This document shows, in pieces, positions 9,005 through 17,422 of a DNA stretch of 52,680 nt; the first letter of the stretch is position 1, and each line of letters begins with the position of its first letter. Location of the stretch: the NCBI GenBank assembly GCA_041743935.1, contig JBGTLU010000014.1:1-52680 (forward strand). Direction: 5' to 3'. Below the pieces are notes generated by a model. That model saw only the letters and a program-made list of their open reading frames with translations, was not told the origin of the DNA and did no database searches. The position numbers were made by a program, and so were the translations under genes. This stretch comes from JBGTLU01 sp041743935. GTDB lineage: Bacteria; Bacteroidota; Bacteroidia; Sphingobacteriales; Sphingobacteriaceae.

Positions 9005-9589
9005 ATGTTGAGAAATAAAATAACAGGACTTTTAGCAATCGCAGTAACCGCAAGTATATTCATTACTTCCTGCGGAAGCGATGCAAGCGATCCGGGTTTA
9101 GAATACGCTAATCAGATGTATAAATCTGAGCCCGCTAATCCCGATCAACCTAATTCGGTTTTTGCAGATGGTAAAACGGCTCAAAAACCTGTGGATGGAA
9201 CTATTCCAACCCATTGGGCTCCCTTCAATTATCCAAATAATGCTGAAGGATATTCAGCTGCCGGTGCAGAATTAACCAATCCATTAGAAAGAAGAGAAGA
9301 AATACTTAGCGAAGGGAAAAAGTTGTACATAAGCATGTGTGGTACTTGCCATGGTGTTCAAGGTAAAGGCGATGGTTCTATTGTTGTAGCCGGAAAATAT
9401 CCAGCTCCACCATCTTACTCTACCGGAGTTTCATCTCGTGGTGGAGACATGAAAGATTTAACGCCTGGTAAAATTTATCATACCATTACGTATGGATTAA
9501 ACTTAATGGGTCCACATGCTTCGCAGTTAACTCCTGAAGAGCGTTGGAAAGTAGTACTTTATGTACAAGAATTACAAAAATTGCAATAA
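9005..9589 (+). CDS. actE: Alternative complex III subunit E, monohaem cytochrome c lipoprotein
   Basis: ActE is the monohaem cytochrome c of alternative complex III, placed to receive electrons from ActA and deliver them to the oxidase. The 194-residue product begins with a lipoprotein signal (SIFITSC, C23), a flexible linker of about 60 residues, then a cytochrome c domain. The haem site is CGTCH at 112-116 and the likely sixth ligand is M168 in YGLNLMGPHA. A HWAPFNYPN segment before the domain is typical of ActE. The gene is 2 bases downstream of actD and 17 upstream of actF. Confidence 0.95.
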   Translation: MLRNKITGLLAIAVTASIFITSCGSDASDPGLEYANQMYKSEPANPDQPNSVFADGKTAQKPVDGTIPTHWAPFNYPNNAEGYSAAGAELTNPLERREEILSEGKKLYISMCGTCHGVQGKGDGSIVVAGKYPAPPSYSTGVSSRGGDMKDLTPGKIYHTITYGLNLMGPHASQLTPEERWKVVLYVQELQKLQ

Positions 9590-9606
9590 CGATTAAAGAA
9601 TAAGCG

Positions 9607-10809
9607 ATGCAGTTAACAACTGAAAATTATGTTTTTTCCGCCAAAGCCAAACGGATAAGTATTGGATTAATTTTGGTCGGAATCATCTCGGTTGCCGTTG
9701 GATTTTTCACCGGTAATACAGATCGTACTTGGGCCAATTTATTGGTCTCTAACTACTACTTTGTTTGTGTAGCCCTTGGCGGATTAATGTTTGTGGCCAT
9801 ACAATACGTGGCAAATGCAGGCTGGTCTGTTGGTTTGGTGCGTATACCCTCTGCTTTTAGTGCAGTACAGCCAATTGCGGCTATCATGCTTTTTGCAGTG
9901 GTAGGTGGTGGTTTATATTACCACAGTTTGTACCATCACTGGGCCGATCCAGATTTAGTGAACCCTGCCAGCGAAAATTTCGATAGAATTATAGCAGGTA
10001 AAGCTGCTTATCTTAATGTTCCTTTTTTCCTAATTCGTCTTGCATTATACATGATAGTTTGGGGAATGTTTGGCTATTGGTTGCGTAAAATTTCATTAAA
10101 AGAAGATATTGAAGGCGGATTAGATAAATACAAGAAAAGCATCCGTATATCCGCCGCATTTTGTGTGATATTTGGTTTTACAGTACCATTGTTCGCATTT
10201 GATATGATGATGAGTACCGAAGCACATTGGTTTAGCACCATGTTCGGATGGTATAATTTAGCCAGTTTATGGGTGGCAACTTTAGCTACCATTGCACTAA
10301 CAGTAATCTTACTTAAAGAAAACGGTTACATGCAACACATCAATGAAAACCATTTACACGACTTAGGAAAATTCATTTTTGCGTTTTCTATTTTCTGGAC
10401 ATATACCTGGTTAAGCCAGTTCTTATTAATATGGTATGCAAATATTCCGGAAGAAGTAAGTTGGTTCTATTACCGTTGGAAACCCGAATACATTTGGCTG
10501 TTTTGGGGTAATATAGTCATCAATTTTGTGGCTCCATTTTTCTTGTTAATTTCTAGAGATGCAAAGCGTAATGTTAAGCTTTTAAAAATCGTAGCCATCA
10601 TCGTTATTCTTGGTCACTGGTTAGATTTTTACTTGATGGTAATGCCCGGAACTGTTGGAGAAAATAATGGAATAAATTACATCGAACTTGGAACATTTGC
10701 CGGTTATATTGGTTTATTTATGTACCTAATGCTTAGTAGCCTTGCTAAGGCTCCTTTAGTACCGAAAAACCACCCATATTTAGAGGAGAGTTTACATCAT
10801 CATATATAG
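9607..10809 (+). CDS. actF: Alternative complex III subunit F, NrfD-like membrane protein
   Basis: ActF is the second large membrane subunit of alternative complex III, a paralogue of ActC. The 400-residue product is mostly hydrophobic with about ten predicted helices. Recognisable segments are GGLYYHSLYHHWADPD in the first half and FDMMMSTEAHWFSTMFGWY near residue 200, a family signature. The C-terminus ends EESLHHHI with three consecutive histidines. Its stop lies 13 bases before the coxB start, so the Act and oxidase genes are probably on one transcript, consistent with the physical Act-oxidase supercomplex known from Flavobacterium johnsoniae. Confidence 0.94.
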   Translation: MQLTTENYVFSAKAKRISIGLILVGIISVAVGFFTGNTDRTWANLLVSNYYFVCVALGGLMFVAIQYVANAGWSVGLVRIPSAFSAVQPIAAIMLFAVVGGGLYYHSLYHHWADPDLVNPASENFDRIIAGKAAYLNVPFFLIRLALYMIVWGMFGYWLRKISLKEDIEGGLDKYKKSIRISAAFCVIFGFTVPLFAFDMMMSTEAHWFSTMFGWYNLASLWVATLATIALTVILLKENGYMQHINENHLHDLGKFIFAFSIFWTYTWLSQFLLIWYANIPEEVSWFYYRWKPEYIWLFWGNIVINFVAPFFLLISRDAKRNVKLLKIVAIIVILGHWLDFYLMVMPGTVGENNGINYIELGTFAGYIGLFMYLMLSSLAKAPLVPKNHPYLEESLHHHI

Positions 10810-10822
10810 TCTTATAAAAGAT

Positions 10823-11974
10823 ATGTTTAAGAAAGATAAAAAGTGGAGTTTGTTGGTGTTGGCATTGTTTGCTGCACTACCTGTATTTGCCCAAGATACT
10901 ACGGAAGCAAAAGCAGATATTTGGGGTCCTGTCCTTTTCTGGAGTTTGATTATTGTTTTATGCGGACAATTATTAGCAGTTGTAGGCAGAATATTTAAAG
11001 TATATGAACTAAGCTCTGAAGTAGCAGGTAGCAAAAAAACCATTCCTTGGAACTACATCAATGCAGCCTTATTCGCATTCTTCCTAGTAGTAGGCATTTA
11101 TGGTTCTTTTTGGTCCTTTGAAAATCATGGATCTATGATTCTACCAGAATCTGCATCCGAGCACGGACTATTAACCGATAGCTTAATGATGACCACTTTT
11201 TATATCACTTTGGTGGTATTCATTGTTACTCACATATTACTATTCGGATATTCCTTTATCTACCGTAAAAAAGAAGGTAAACGCGGTTATTATTACCCGC
11301 ACAACGATAAATTAGAAGTATACTGGACTACAGCACCGGCCATTGTACTTACAATTTTAGTAGTATTTGGTTGGAGAACATGGACGGATATAACTAGCCC
11401 CGAACGTCAACCCGAAAACCCTATAGTAGTAGAAGTAACTGCCGAGCAATTTAAGTGGAACATCCGCTATCCGGGAGAAGATAACAAACTAGGGCCTAAA
11501 AATTACCAAGCAATAGGAGGAGTAAATGTTCTGGGAATTGATTTTGATGACCCAACTTCTCAAGATGACTTTATGCCTGCTGAAATTGTACTTCCGGTTA
11601 ACCAACCTGTAAAGTTAGTATTTGGGGCAAAAGACGTATTACATAGTGCATACATGCCACATTTTAGAGTACAAATGAACTGTGTTCCGGGGATGCCTAC
11701 CTATTTTAATTTTACTCCTCGTACAACTACCGCAGAAATGCGTAAAAAATTGGAAGATGAAAAATTCGATTATGTTTTGTTGTGCGCTAAAATTTGTGGT
11801 AACGCACATTATAACATGCAATACAAAATACGCATAGTTTCTGAGTTAGAATATGCAGAGTGGTTAGCAGCTCAAAAACCAACCTACAACGATGAGTTTA
11901 AAAAACAACTAGTTGCAGATAGGGAAGAGCAGCTAAAAAACAAACAAATTGTTCAATTAAGTGGTAATTATTAA
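10823..11974 (+). CDS. coxB: Cytochrome c oxidase subunit II (CuA subunit)
   Basis: Subunit II binds the dinuclear CuA centre that takes electrons into the oxidase. The 383-residue product has a cleavable-looking signal (ALPVFAQ), membrane helices in the first 155 residues, and a cupredoxin domain from about 205. The first histidine ligand is in DVLHSAYMPHFR; the rest are C321, C325, H329 and M332 in CAKICGNAHYNM. The position normally glutamate in CxEIC is lysine here; that residue contributes only a backbone carbonyl, so CuA binding should persist. There is no C-terminal haem c domain, fitting delivery of electrons by ActE. It lies between actF and coxA with gaps of 13 and 17 bases. Confidence 0.95.
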   Translation: MFKKDKKWSLLVLALFAALPVFAQDTTEAKADIWGPVLFWSLIIVLCGQLLAVVGRIFKVYELSSEVAGSKKTIPWNYINAALFAFFLVVGIYGSFWSFENHGSMILPESASEHGLLTDSLMMTTFYITLVVFIVTHILLFGYSFIYRKKEGKRGYYYPHNDKLEVYWTTAPAIVLTILVVFGWRTWTDITSPERQPENPIVVEVTAEQFKWNIRYPGEDNKLGPKNYQAIGGVNVLGIDFDDPTSQDDFMPAEIVLPVNQPVKLVFGAKDVLHSAYMPHFRVQMNCVPGMPTYFNFTPRTTTAEMRKKLEDEKFDYVLLCAKICGNAHYNMQYKIRIVSELEYAEWLAAQKPTYNDEFKKQLVADREEQLKNKQIVQLSGNY

Positions 11975-11991
11975 GAAATTTATATACAACT

Positions 11992-13899
11992 ATGTCGACT
12001 AACGCAATGGCTGGCTCTACAGGACATGATCATCACGATCATGAGCATCACGAAGAAACCTTCTTGACCAAATATGTATTTAGTCAAGATCATAAGATGA
12101 TTGCAAAGCAATTTTTAATCACTGGTATTATCATGGCAGTGGTGGCCATGTTATTATCTGTGTTGTTTCGCTTGCAATTAGCTTGGCCCGATAAAGAATT
12201 TCCGATTTTAGAAGCATTTTTAGGTAAATGGGCAGAAGGTGGTAGAATTTCCCCTGATTTTTACCTATCCTTAGTAACCATTCATGGTACTATCATGGTG
12301 TTTTTTGTACTAACTGCCGGATTAAGTGGTACGTTTTCTAACCTTTTAATTCCATTGCAGATTGGTGCCAGAGACATGGCATCTCCATTTATAAACATGC
12401 TTTCTTACTGGTTCTTTTTTACAGCTAGTGTGATCATGTTTGGTTCATTGTTCGTAGAAACAGGTGCTGCAAGTGGCGGTTGGACTATCTATCCTCCATT
12501 AAGTGCTGTTCCTAAAGCTATGGCGGGTTCTGGTATGGGTATGAATTTATGGTTATTAAGTATGTTTTTATTCATTGCATCTTCCTTGATGGGTGGTATC
12601 AACTACATCAGTACTGTACTTAATATGCGCACTAAAGGAATGACCATGACTAAAATGCCACTAACTATTTGGGCATTTTTCTTAACGGCAATCATTGGTG
12701 TATTATCCTTCCCAGTATTAGTAGCAGCAGTAGTTTTATTGATTTTTGATAGAAGCTTTGGTACTAGTTTTTACCTAACCGATATGGTAATAGGTGGCGA
12801 AGTTATGCCACAACAAGGGGGTAGCCCAATTCTATGGCAACACTTATTCTGGTTCCTTGGTCACCCGGAAGTATACATTGTAATTTTACCGGCCTTGGGT
12901 ATTACATCAGAAGTAATTGCCACCAATGCACGTAAGCCAATCTTTGGATACCGAGCCATGATTATATCGTTGTTAGGTATTACCTTTTTATCTTTCATCG
13001 TTTGGGGTCACCACATGTTTGTAACCGGTATGAATCCGTTCTTAGGATCGGTATTTATGTTTACCACACTCATCATAGCGGTACCATCGGCAGTAAAAAC
13101 ATTTAACTATTTAGCAACCATGTGGCGCGGTAATATCCGTTTTACACCGGGCATGCTTTTCGCTATTGGTTTAGTATCTTTCTTTATTTCTGGTGGATTA
13201 ACAGGTATCTTTCTAGGTAATGCAGCCATCGACATAAATTTACACGACACCTATTTTGTGGTAGCTCACTTCCACTTGGTAATGGGTAGTGCTGCTATTT
13301 TTGGTATGTTGGCCGGAGTTTACCATTGGTTCCCTAAAATGTTCGGAAGATTAATGGATGAAAAACTAGGCTATGTACATTTTTGGTTAACCTTTATTGG
13401 AGCCTATTTGGTTTTCTTCCCGATGCACTTTATGGGATTAGATGGAGTACCTAGACGTTATTACGCTTTCACCAGCTTCTCCATGTTTGATGACTGGATT
13501 GAAATCAATAAATTCATCACTTGGGCTGCAATCATTTCTGCCGTTGCTCAATTACTTTTCTTATGGAATTTCTTTTACAGCATATTTAAAGGTAAGAAAT
13601 CGGAACAAAACCCTTGGAATTCTAATACCTTAGAATGGACAGCACCTATGAAACACATTCATGGAAACTGGCCAGGAGAAATACCTACTGTTTATCGTTG
13701 GCCGTATGATTACAGCAAACCGGGAGCAAAAGAAGACTTTATTCCGCAAACGGTGCCATTCTCAGAAACCATTGAATCTAATTTGCCATATGACTTTGGA
13801 TACCACGGTGATCCGGCACAATTTAATCATGAACATTACAAAGGAAACAACAACGGCACTACTTTAAAAGAAAACGCCAAAGCTGAAACTACTAAGTAA
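11992..13899 (+). CDS. coxA: Cytochrome c oxidase subunit I (haem-copper catalytic subunit)
   Basis: Subunit I houses haem a, haem a3 and CuB and reduces oxygen while pumping protons. The 635-residue product has about twelve helices. Ligand motifs are visible: VTIHGTIM (haem a), GHPEVYIVILP with the CuB histidine and the cross-linked tyrosine, WGHHMFVTG (CuB pair) and VAHFHLVMG (haem a3 and haem a histidines). The GHPEVY form places it with A1-type oxidases. An unusual histidine-rich N-terminus, GHDHHDHEHHEE, precedes the first helix, and a soluble tail of about 100 residues follows the last. A strong hairpin terminator begins 20 bases after the stop. Confidence 0.97.
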   Translation: MSTNAMAGSTGHDHHDHEHHEETFLTKYVFSQDHKMIAKQFLITGIIMAVVAMLLSVLFRLQLAWPDKEFPILEAFLGKWAEGGRISPDFYLSLVTIHGTIMVFFVLTAGLSGTFSNLLIPLQIGARDMASPFINMLSYWFFFTASVIMFGSLFVETGAASGGWTIYPPLSAVPKAMAGSGMGMNLWLLSMFLFIASSLMGGINYISTVLNMRTKGMTMTKMPLTIWAFFLTAIIGVLSFPVLVAAVVLLIFDRSFGTSFYLTDMVIGGEVMPQQGGSPILWQHLFWFLGHPEVYIVILPALGITSEVIATNARKPIFGYRAMIISLLGITFLSFIVWGHHMFVTGMNPFLGSVFMFTTLIIAVPSAVKTFNYLATMWRGNIRFTPGMLFAIGLVSFFISGGLTGIFLGNAAIDINLHDTYFVVAHFHLVMGSAAIFGMLAGVYHWFPKMFGRLMDEKLGYVHFWLTFIGAYLVFFPMHFMGLDGVPRRYYAFTSFSMFDDWIEINKFITWAAIISAVAQLLFLWNFFYSIFKGKKSEQNPWNSNTLEWTAPMKHIHGNWPGEIPTVYRWPYDYSKPGAKEDFIPQTVPFSETIESNLPYDFGYHGDPAQFNHEHYKGNNNGTTLKENAKAETTK

Positions 13900-13918
13900 T
13901 ATTTAATTGAAATTTATA

Positions 13919-13957
13919 GGGTATCTCTGCTGGCTTGCCACACAGATACCCTTTTTT
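13919..13957 (+). terminator. Intrinsic terminator between coxA and ctaA
   Basis: The arms GGGTATCT (13919-13926) and AGATACCC (13944-13951) pair perfectly and are followed by six T residues (13952-13957). The 17-base loop contains a further small hairpin, TGGC TT GCCA at 13931-13940. The run ends only 11 bases before the ctaA start codon. Confidence 0.85.
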
Positions 13958-13968
13958 GTTGACAAACA

Positions 13969-14937
13969 ATGTATACTCAATCCGAGAAAAGGTTTTTAAC
14001 ATTCAGCCTATTTACTATTCTATCTGTTTATCTACTCATTGCAGCCGGAGGAATAGTAAGAACCACTGGTTCTGGTATGGGTTGCCCAGATTGGCCAAAA
14101 TGTTTCGGACAATGGGTTCCTCCAACGGATGTAAGTCAACTCCCGCCTAATTATCAAGAGGTTTTTGCAGCTCCTGGTAAGCCAGTGGCTGAGTTCAATG
14201 TATTTCATACCTATACCGAATACATCAACCGTTTGCTAGGCGCATTAGTTGGTTTGTTTATTCTAATAACCGTATTTTTCTCTTATTCCTACATTAAAAC
14301 TAATGCTAAAGTATTTTGGATAAGTTTATTGGTATTGGCTATTGTACTATTTCAGGGATGGCTAGGAAGCAGAGTGGTTGCCTCAAACTTAGCGGGGTAT
14401 CTCATTACATTACATATGTTATTGGCTTTAGTAATTGTAGCTATGCTGATTTATGTTCATGAAATATCGCGCAAAAATTTCGAGTATCCGGTAATTTCAG
14501 CAAGTGGGAAAGCTAAAACTTTAAAAGTTTTGATAGTAGTAGTTTTGATTACTAATTTCATTCAAATTGCACTAGGAACTCAAGTTAGAGAAGCAGTTGA
14601 TGAGGTAAGAAAAGCAGGCATTTTACCCCGAGTAGAATGGATAAACGAACTCGGAAATTCCTTTACCTACCACAGAGAATTATCCATTTTGGTTTTCATA
14701 CAGCATGTTATTTTGTATGTACTTTCCAGAAAAACGTTTCAACGCGAAAGTAGAATCATGGTACTAATTAATTTAACCATGTGGTTGATGATTTTACAAA
14801 TTGTTTCAGGTATAGTGCTTTCTAATTATGCCATTCCACCGGCATTTCAGGCCATTCATTTAATTATTGCCAGCCTAATGTTTGGTATGCAATATTGGTC
14901 GATGATTTATATAAATAGAACTAAATTAGAATCCTAA
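13969..14937 (+). CDS. ctaA: Haem A synthase (CtaA/COX15 family)
   Basis: CtaA oxidises the C8 methyl of haem O to the formyl group of haem A. The 322-residue product has about eight membrane helices. The opening helix followed by RTTGSGMGCPDWPKCFG is the strongest family signature, including a cysteine pair in the first periplasmic loop. Histidines suited to haem binding are seen in FHTYTEYINR, LHMLLAL, YHRELSILVFIQHV and IHLIIASLMFG. The ATG at 13969 sits 11 bases after a terminator, with no room for a conventional promoter between, so expression may depend on read-through or on a promoter inside coxA. The next gene starts 6 bases after its stop. Confidence 0.95.
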   Translation: MYTQSEKRFLTFSLFTILSVYLLIAAGGIVRTTGSGMGCPDWPKCFGQWVPPTDVSQLPPNYQEVFAAPGKPVAEFNVFHTYTEYINRLLGALVGLFILITVFFSYSYIKTNAKVFWISLLVLAIVLFQGWLGSRVVASNLAGYLITLHMLLALVIVAMLIYVHEISRKNFEYPVISASGKAKTLKVLIVVVLITNFIQIALGTQVREAVDEVRKAGILPRVEWINELGNSFTYHRELSILVFIQHVILYVLSRKTFQRESRIMVLINLTMWLMILQIVSGIVLSNYAIPPAFQAIHLIIASLMFGMQYWSMIYINRTKLES

Positions 14938-14943
14938 TTGAGA

Positions 14944-15801
14944 ATGAGCAGGGCTTCCGTATTCATACAATTTATAAAGCTACGATTAACACTTTTAGTA
15001 GTGTTTTCTGCAGCCATAGTATATGTGTATGCTCAAGTAGGTGATATATCATGGCTGAACCTTGTAATCTTAATTTTATCCGGATTGTTGGTAACCGGTT
15101 CTGCTAATGGTTTTAACCAAGTTATAGAGCACAGATTAGATAAACTCATGCCTCGTACAGCCAACAGGCCAATTCCATCTGGCAGCATGACGGTTAAAGA
15201 AGGGTGGATCCTGTCTAGTATCTTGGGTTTAACCGGAATTTTGCTCATGTGGTTTTTTTTAAATGGATTTACAGCAGCACTAGCAGCATTTTCCTTGTTT
15301 TCATATGCCTTTGTATATACTCCTCTAAAACAAGAAACTCCATGGGCAGTTTTTATTGGCGCATTTCCGGGTGCCATGCCAGCACTTTTGGGTTGGGCAG
15401 CGGCAACAGGCAGTTTAGCAAGCGGAGCGTGGATGTTTTTCATCATTCAATTCGTATGGCAGTTTCCTCACTTTTGGGCTATAGCTTGGGTTTTGGACGA
15501 TGATTACCGTAAAGCCGGATTTAGTTTGCTTCCATCTAAAAAGGGAAAAGATTCTATAAGTGCTTATACTATTTTTGGCTCCACATTGGTGCTTATTTTT
15601 GTTAGTATGATTCCCTACCAGTTTGGAGAAAGTGGCATGTTGATGATGGTAATTTCATTAGGAGCAGGGTTAGTATTTTTTTATCAGGCAATTCCTTTCT
15701 TAGAAGAAAGAAATTCTCGTAGTGCTACCCAACTTATGTTTGCTTCTTTTGTTTATTTACCTATAGTACAAATAATTTTATTAATTGATAAACTGATTTA
15801 G
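14944..15801 (+). CDS. ctaB: Protohaem IX farnesyltransferase (haem O synthase)
   Basis: CtaB adds a farnesyl group to haem B, making haem O for CtaA. The product is 285 residues from ATG 14944 (MSRASVFIQF); a TTG at 14938 is in frame but less likely. It is a UbiA-superfamily protein with about nine helices. The first metal/diphosphate motif is in NQVIEHRLDKLMPRTANRPI, and the second region is LDDDYRKAGFSLLP, both typical of haem O synthases. The first motif has Glu where many homologues have Asp. The stop codon TAG at 15799-15801 overlaps a possible GTG start of the next gene by one base. Confidence 0.95.
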   Translation: MSRASVFIQFIKLRLTLLVVFSAAIVYVYAQVGDISWLNLVILILSGLLVTGSANGFNQVIEHRLDKLMPRTANRPIPSGSMTVKEGWILSSILGLTGILLMWFFLNGFTAALAAFSLFSYAFVYTPLKQETPWAVFIGAFPGAMPALLGWAAATGSLASGAWMFFIIQFVWQFPHFWAIAWVLDDDYRKAGFSLLPSKKGKDSISAYTIFGSTLVLIFVSMIPYQFGESGMLMMVISLGAGLVFFYQAIPFLEERNSRSATQLMFASFVYLPIVQIILLIDKLI

Positions 15802-15806
15802 TGAAA

Positions 15807-16367
15807 ATGAATATAGAACAATCAAAACTAAATACCCGCCCCCTAAAGTTTGTGATGTGGGTTTTTATAGTAAGCATTATCATGATGTTTGCAGGTTTAA
15901 CCAGCGGGTACATCGTTAGAAAAGCCGAAGGCAATTGGTTACAATTTACTCTGCCAAATATTTTCTTGTACACTACCATCATCATTATGGCTAGCAGCGT
16001 AAGTTTGCATTGGGCATATCTTTCTGCCAGAAAGTTAAATTTTGCAGCACAAAAATTAGGCTTATGGATTACTTTGGTTCTGGGCATACTCTTTCTTTTA
16101 GGCCAATGGTTAGCTTGGGAAAAATTAATAGAGATGGAGATATTTTTGGTTGGAAACCCTTCTGGATCTTTTCTATATGTAATTTCCGGTCTGCATGGTT
16201 TACACATTCTTGCTGGTTTATGTTTCATCATCAATTGCTTAGTTGGAGCCTATAAAAACACACCGCAAGTGAAAAATATTTTTCAAATGGAATTAACTTC
16301 TATATTTTGGCATTTTGTTGATATATTGTGGATATATCTGTATGTTTTTTTACTTTTGAACCATTAA
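15807..16367 (+). CDS. Haem-copper oxidase subunit III, short first copy
   Basis: This 186-residue membrane protein belongs to the cytochrome oxidase subunit III family, which stabilises subunit I and helps its proton uptake. It has five predicted helices beginning VMWVFIVSIIMMFAGLTSGY. The family feature ISGLHGLHILAGL and the ending IFWHFVDILWIYLYVFL with its WHFVD motif are clear. The ATG at 15807 is taken as the start; a GTG at 15801 overlapping the ctaB stop is the alternative. It is followed 13 bases later by a longer subunit III gene; two tandem subunit III genes suggest both are needed or that this one replaces the missing N-terminal helices in a split arrangement. Confidence 0.9.
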   Translation: MNIEQSKLNTRPLKFVMWVFIVSIIMMFAGLTSGYIVRKAEGNWLQFTLPNIFLYTTIIIMASSVSLHWAYLSARKLNFAAQKLGLWITLVLGILFLLGQWLAWEKLIEMEIFLVGNPSGSFLYVISGLHGLHILAGLCFIINCLVGAYKNTPQVKNIFQMELTSIFWHFVDILWIYLYVFLLLNH

Positions 16368-16380
16368 CCAAAAACATAAA

Positions 16381-17061
16381 ATGAGCGCAGTTTCAAACGC
16401 AGATCAAATTAAACCAAACGACTGGAGTGGAGGTGTTTCTCCGTACAACGTAGAGTACGGTAAAATGATGATGTGGTTTTTCCTTTTATCAGATGCCTTT
16501 ACTTTTTCGGCTTTATTAATTGCTTACGGTGCATTACGTTTTAGTGCTACCTCATGGCCAGATCCGGATGTAGTATTCCAATCGGCCCCATTTATTACCT
16601 CCGGTGCACCATTGGTATTCGTAGGTATCATGACCTTCATACTCATCATGAGTAGTGTAACCATGGTATTGGCTGTAGAAGCTGGTCATCGTATGGATAA
16701 AGGTGGAGTGATTAAATGGATGTGGTGGACCATATTCGGTGGTGCATTATTCTTAGGATGCCAAGCATGGGAGTGGGCACACTTACATCATGAAGGAGCT
16801 TGGTGGGGAAGTAACCCATTTACCAACAAAGACGGCTCACCAGGTAATCCCAACTTTACCAATCTGTTTTTTACCATTACAGGGTTTCATGGTTTTCACG
16901 TTTTTTCGGGAGTAATCATCAACATTATCGTATTAATAATGACTTATCGAAATGTTTTTCATAACCGTGGACATTATATGATGATAGAAAAAGTGGGCCT
17001 ATACTGGCACTTTGTAGATTTAGTTTGGGTATTTGTATTTACCTTCTTCTATCTTGTTTAA
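16381..17061 (+). CDS. coxC: Cytochrome c oxidase subunit III, second copy
   Basis: This is the second subunit III of the oxidase, 226 residues with five predicted helices. Motifs seen are MMMWFFLLSDAFTFSALLI at the first helix, WEWAHLHHEGAWWGS, ITGFHGFHVFSGVIINI, and the terminal YWHFVDLVWVFVFTFFYL. The helix pairs with GFHGFH and WHFVD correspond to those in the preceding short copy. It lies 13 bases after that gene and 19 bases before the subunit IV gene, within the ctaA-to-18937 operon. Confidence 0.95.
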   Translation: MSAVSNADQIKPNDWSGGVSPYNVEYGKMMMWFFLLSDAFTFSALLIAYGALRFSATSWPDPDVVFQSAPFITSGAPLVFVGIMTFILIMSSVTMVLAVEAGHRMDKGGVIKWMWWTIFGGALFLGCQAWEWAHLHHEGAWWGSNPFTNKDGSPGNPNFTNLFFTITGFHGFHVFSGVIINIIVLIMTYRNVFHNRGHYMMIEKVGLYWHFVDLVWVFVFTFFYLV

Positions 17062-17080
17062 TCCTTAAAATAAAACTAAC

Positions 17081-17419
17081 ATGAGCACCTCAGAACATAC
17101 AACCGAAACGCACCACCAAGACCATGCTGCTATGTCCACCAAAACCATTTGGAATGTGTTTTGGGTTCTTCTAATATTAACCGTTGCAGAGTTTATCATT
17201 GCGTTGGCTATTCCTCTAGATGTGATGCCAAAACCGTATAAAAACATACTTTACATTGTTCTTACCATTGCTAAAGCATATTATATTGTAGCATACTTTA
17301 TGCATTTAAAGTTCGAGAAATTAGGTTTAATATACAGCATTGTTCTACCAAGTTTATTTATCATTCTGTTTATTATAGCCATGATTTACGAAGGTAATTT
17401 TTGGTTATTAGAAAGATAA
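17081..17419 (+). CDS. Cytochrome c oxidase subunit IV-type small membrane protein
   Basis: The 112-residue product belongs to the prokaryotic oxidase subunit IV family: three helices, with NVFWVLLILTVAEFIIALAI first, then a helix containing AKAYYIVAYFMHLKFE, then a C-terminal helix ending FWLLER. The AKAYYIVAYFMHLK segment is typical of the family. Its N-terminus is polar and histidine-rich (HTTETHHQDHAAM), echoing the histidine-rich N-terminus of CoxA. It is an assembly or stability subunit with no cofactor ligands of its own. The SCO gene begins 3 bases after its stop. Confidence 0.88.
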   Translation: MSTSEHTTETHHQDHAAMSTKTIWNVFWVLLILTVAEFIIALAIPLDVMPKPYKNILYIVLTIAKAYYIVAYFMHLKFEKLGLIYSIVLPSLFIILFIIAMIYEGNFWLLER

Positions 17420-17422
17420 GAG

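Noticed and set aside
15033..15446. 137-residue minus-strand frame inside ctaB
   Set aside because: It is a shadow of a conserved haem O synthase and shows no domain.
15761..16234. 157-residue minus-strand frame across the ctaB end and the first subunit III gene
   Set aside because: It is antisense to two recognisable membrane proteins and has no family features.
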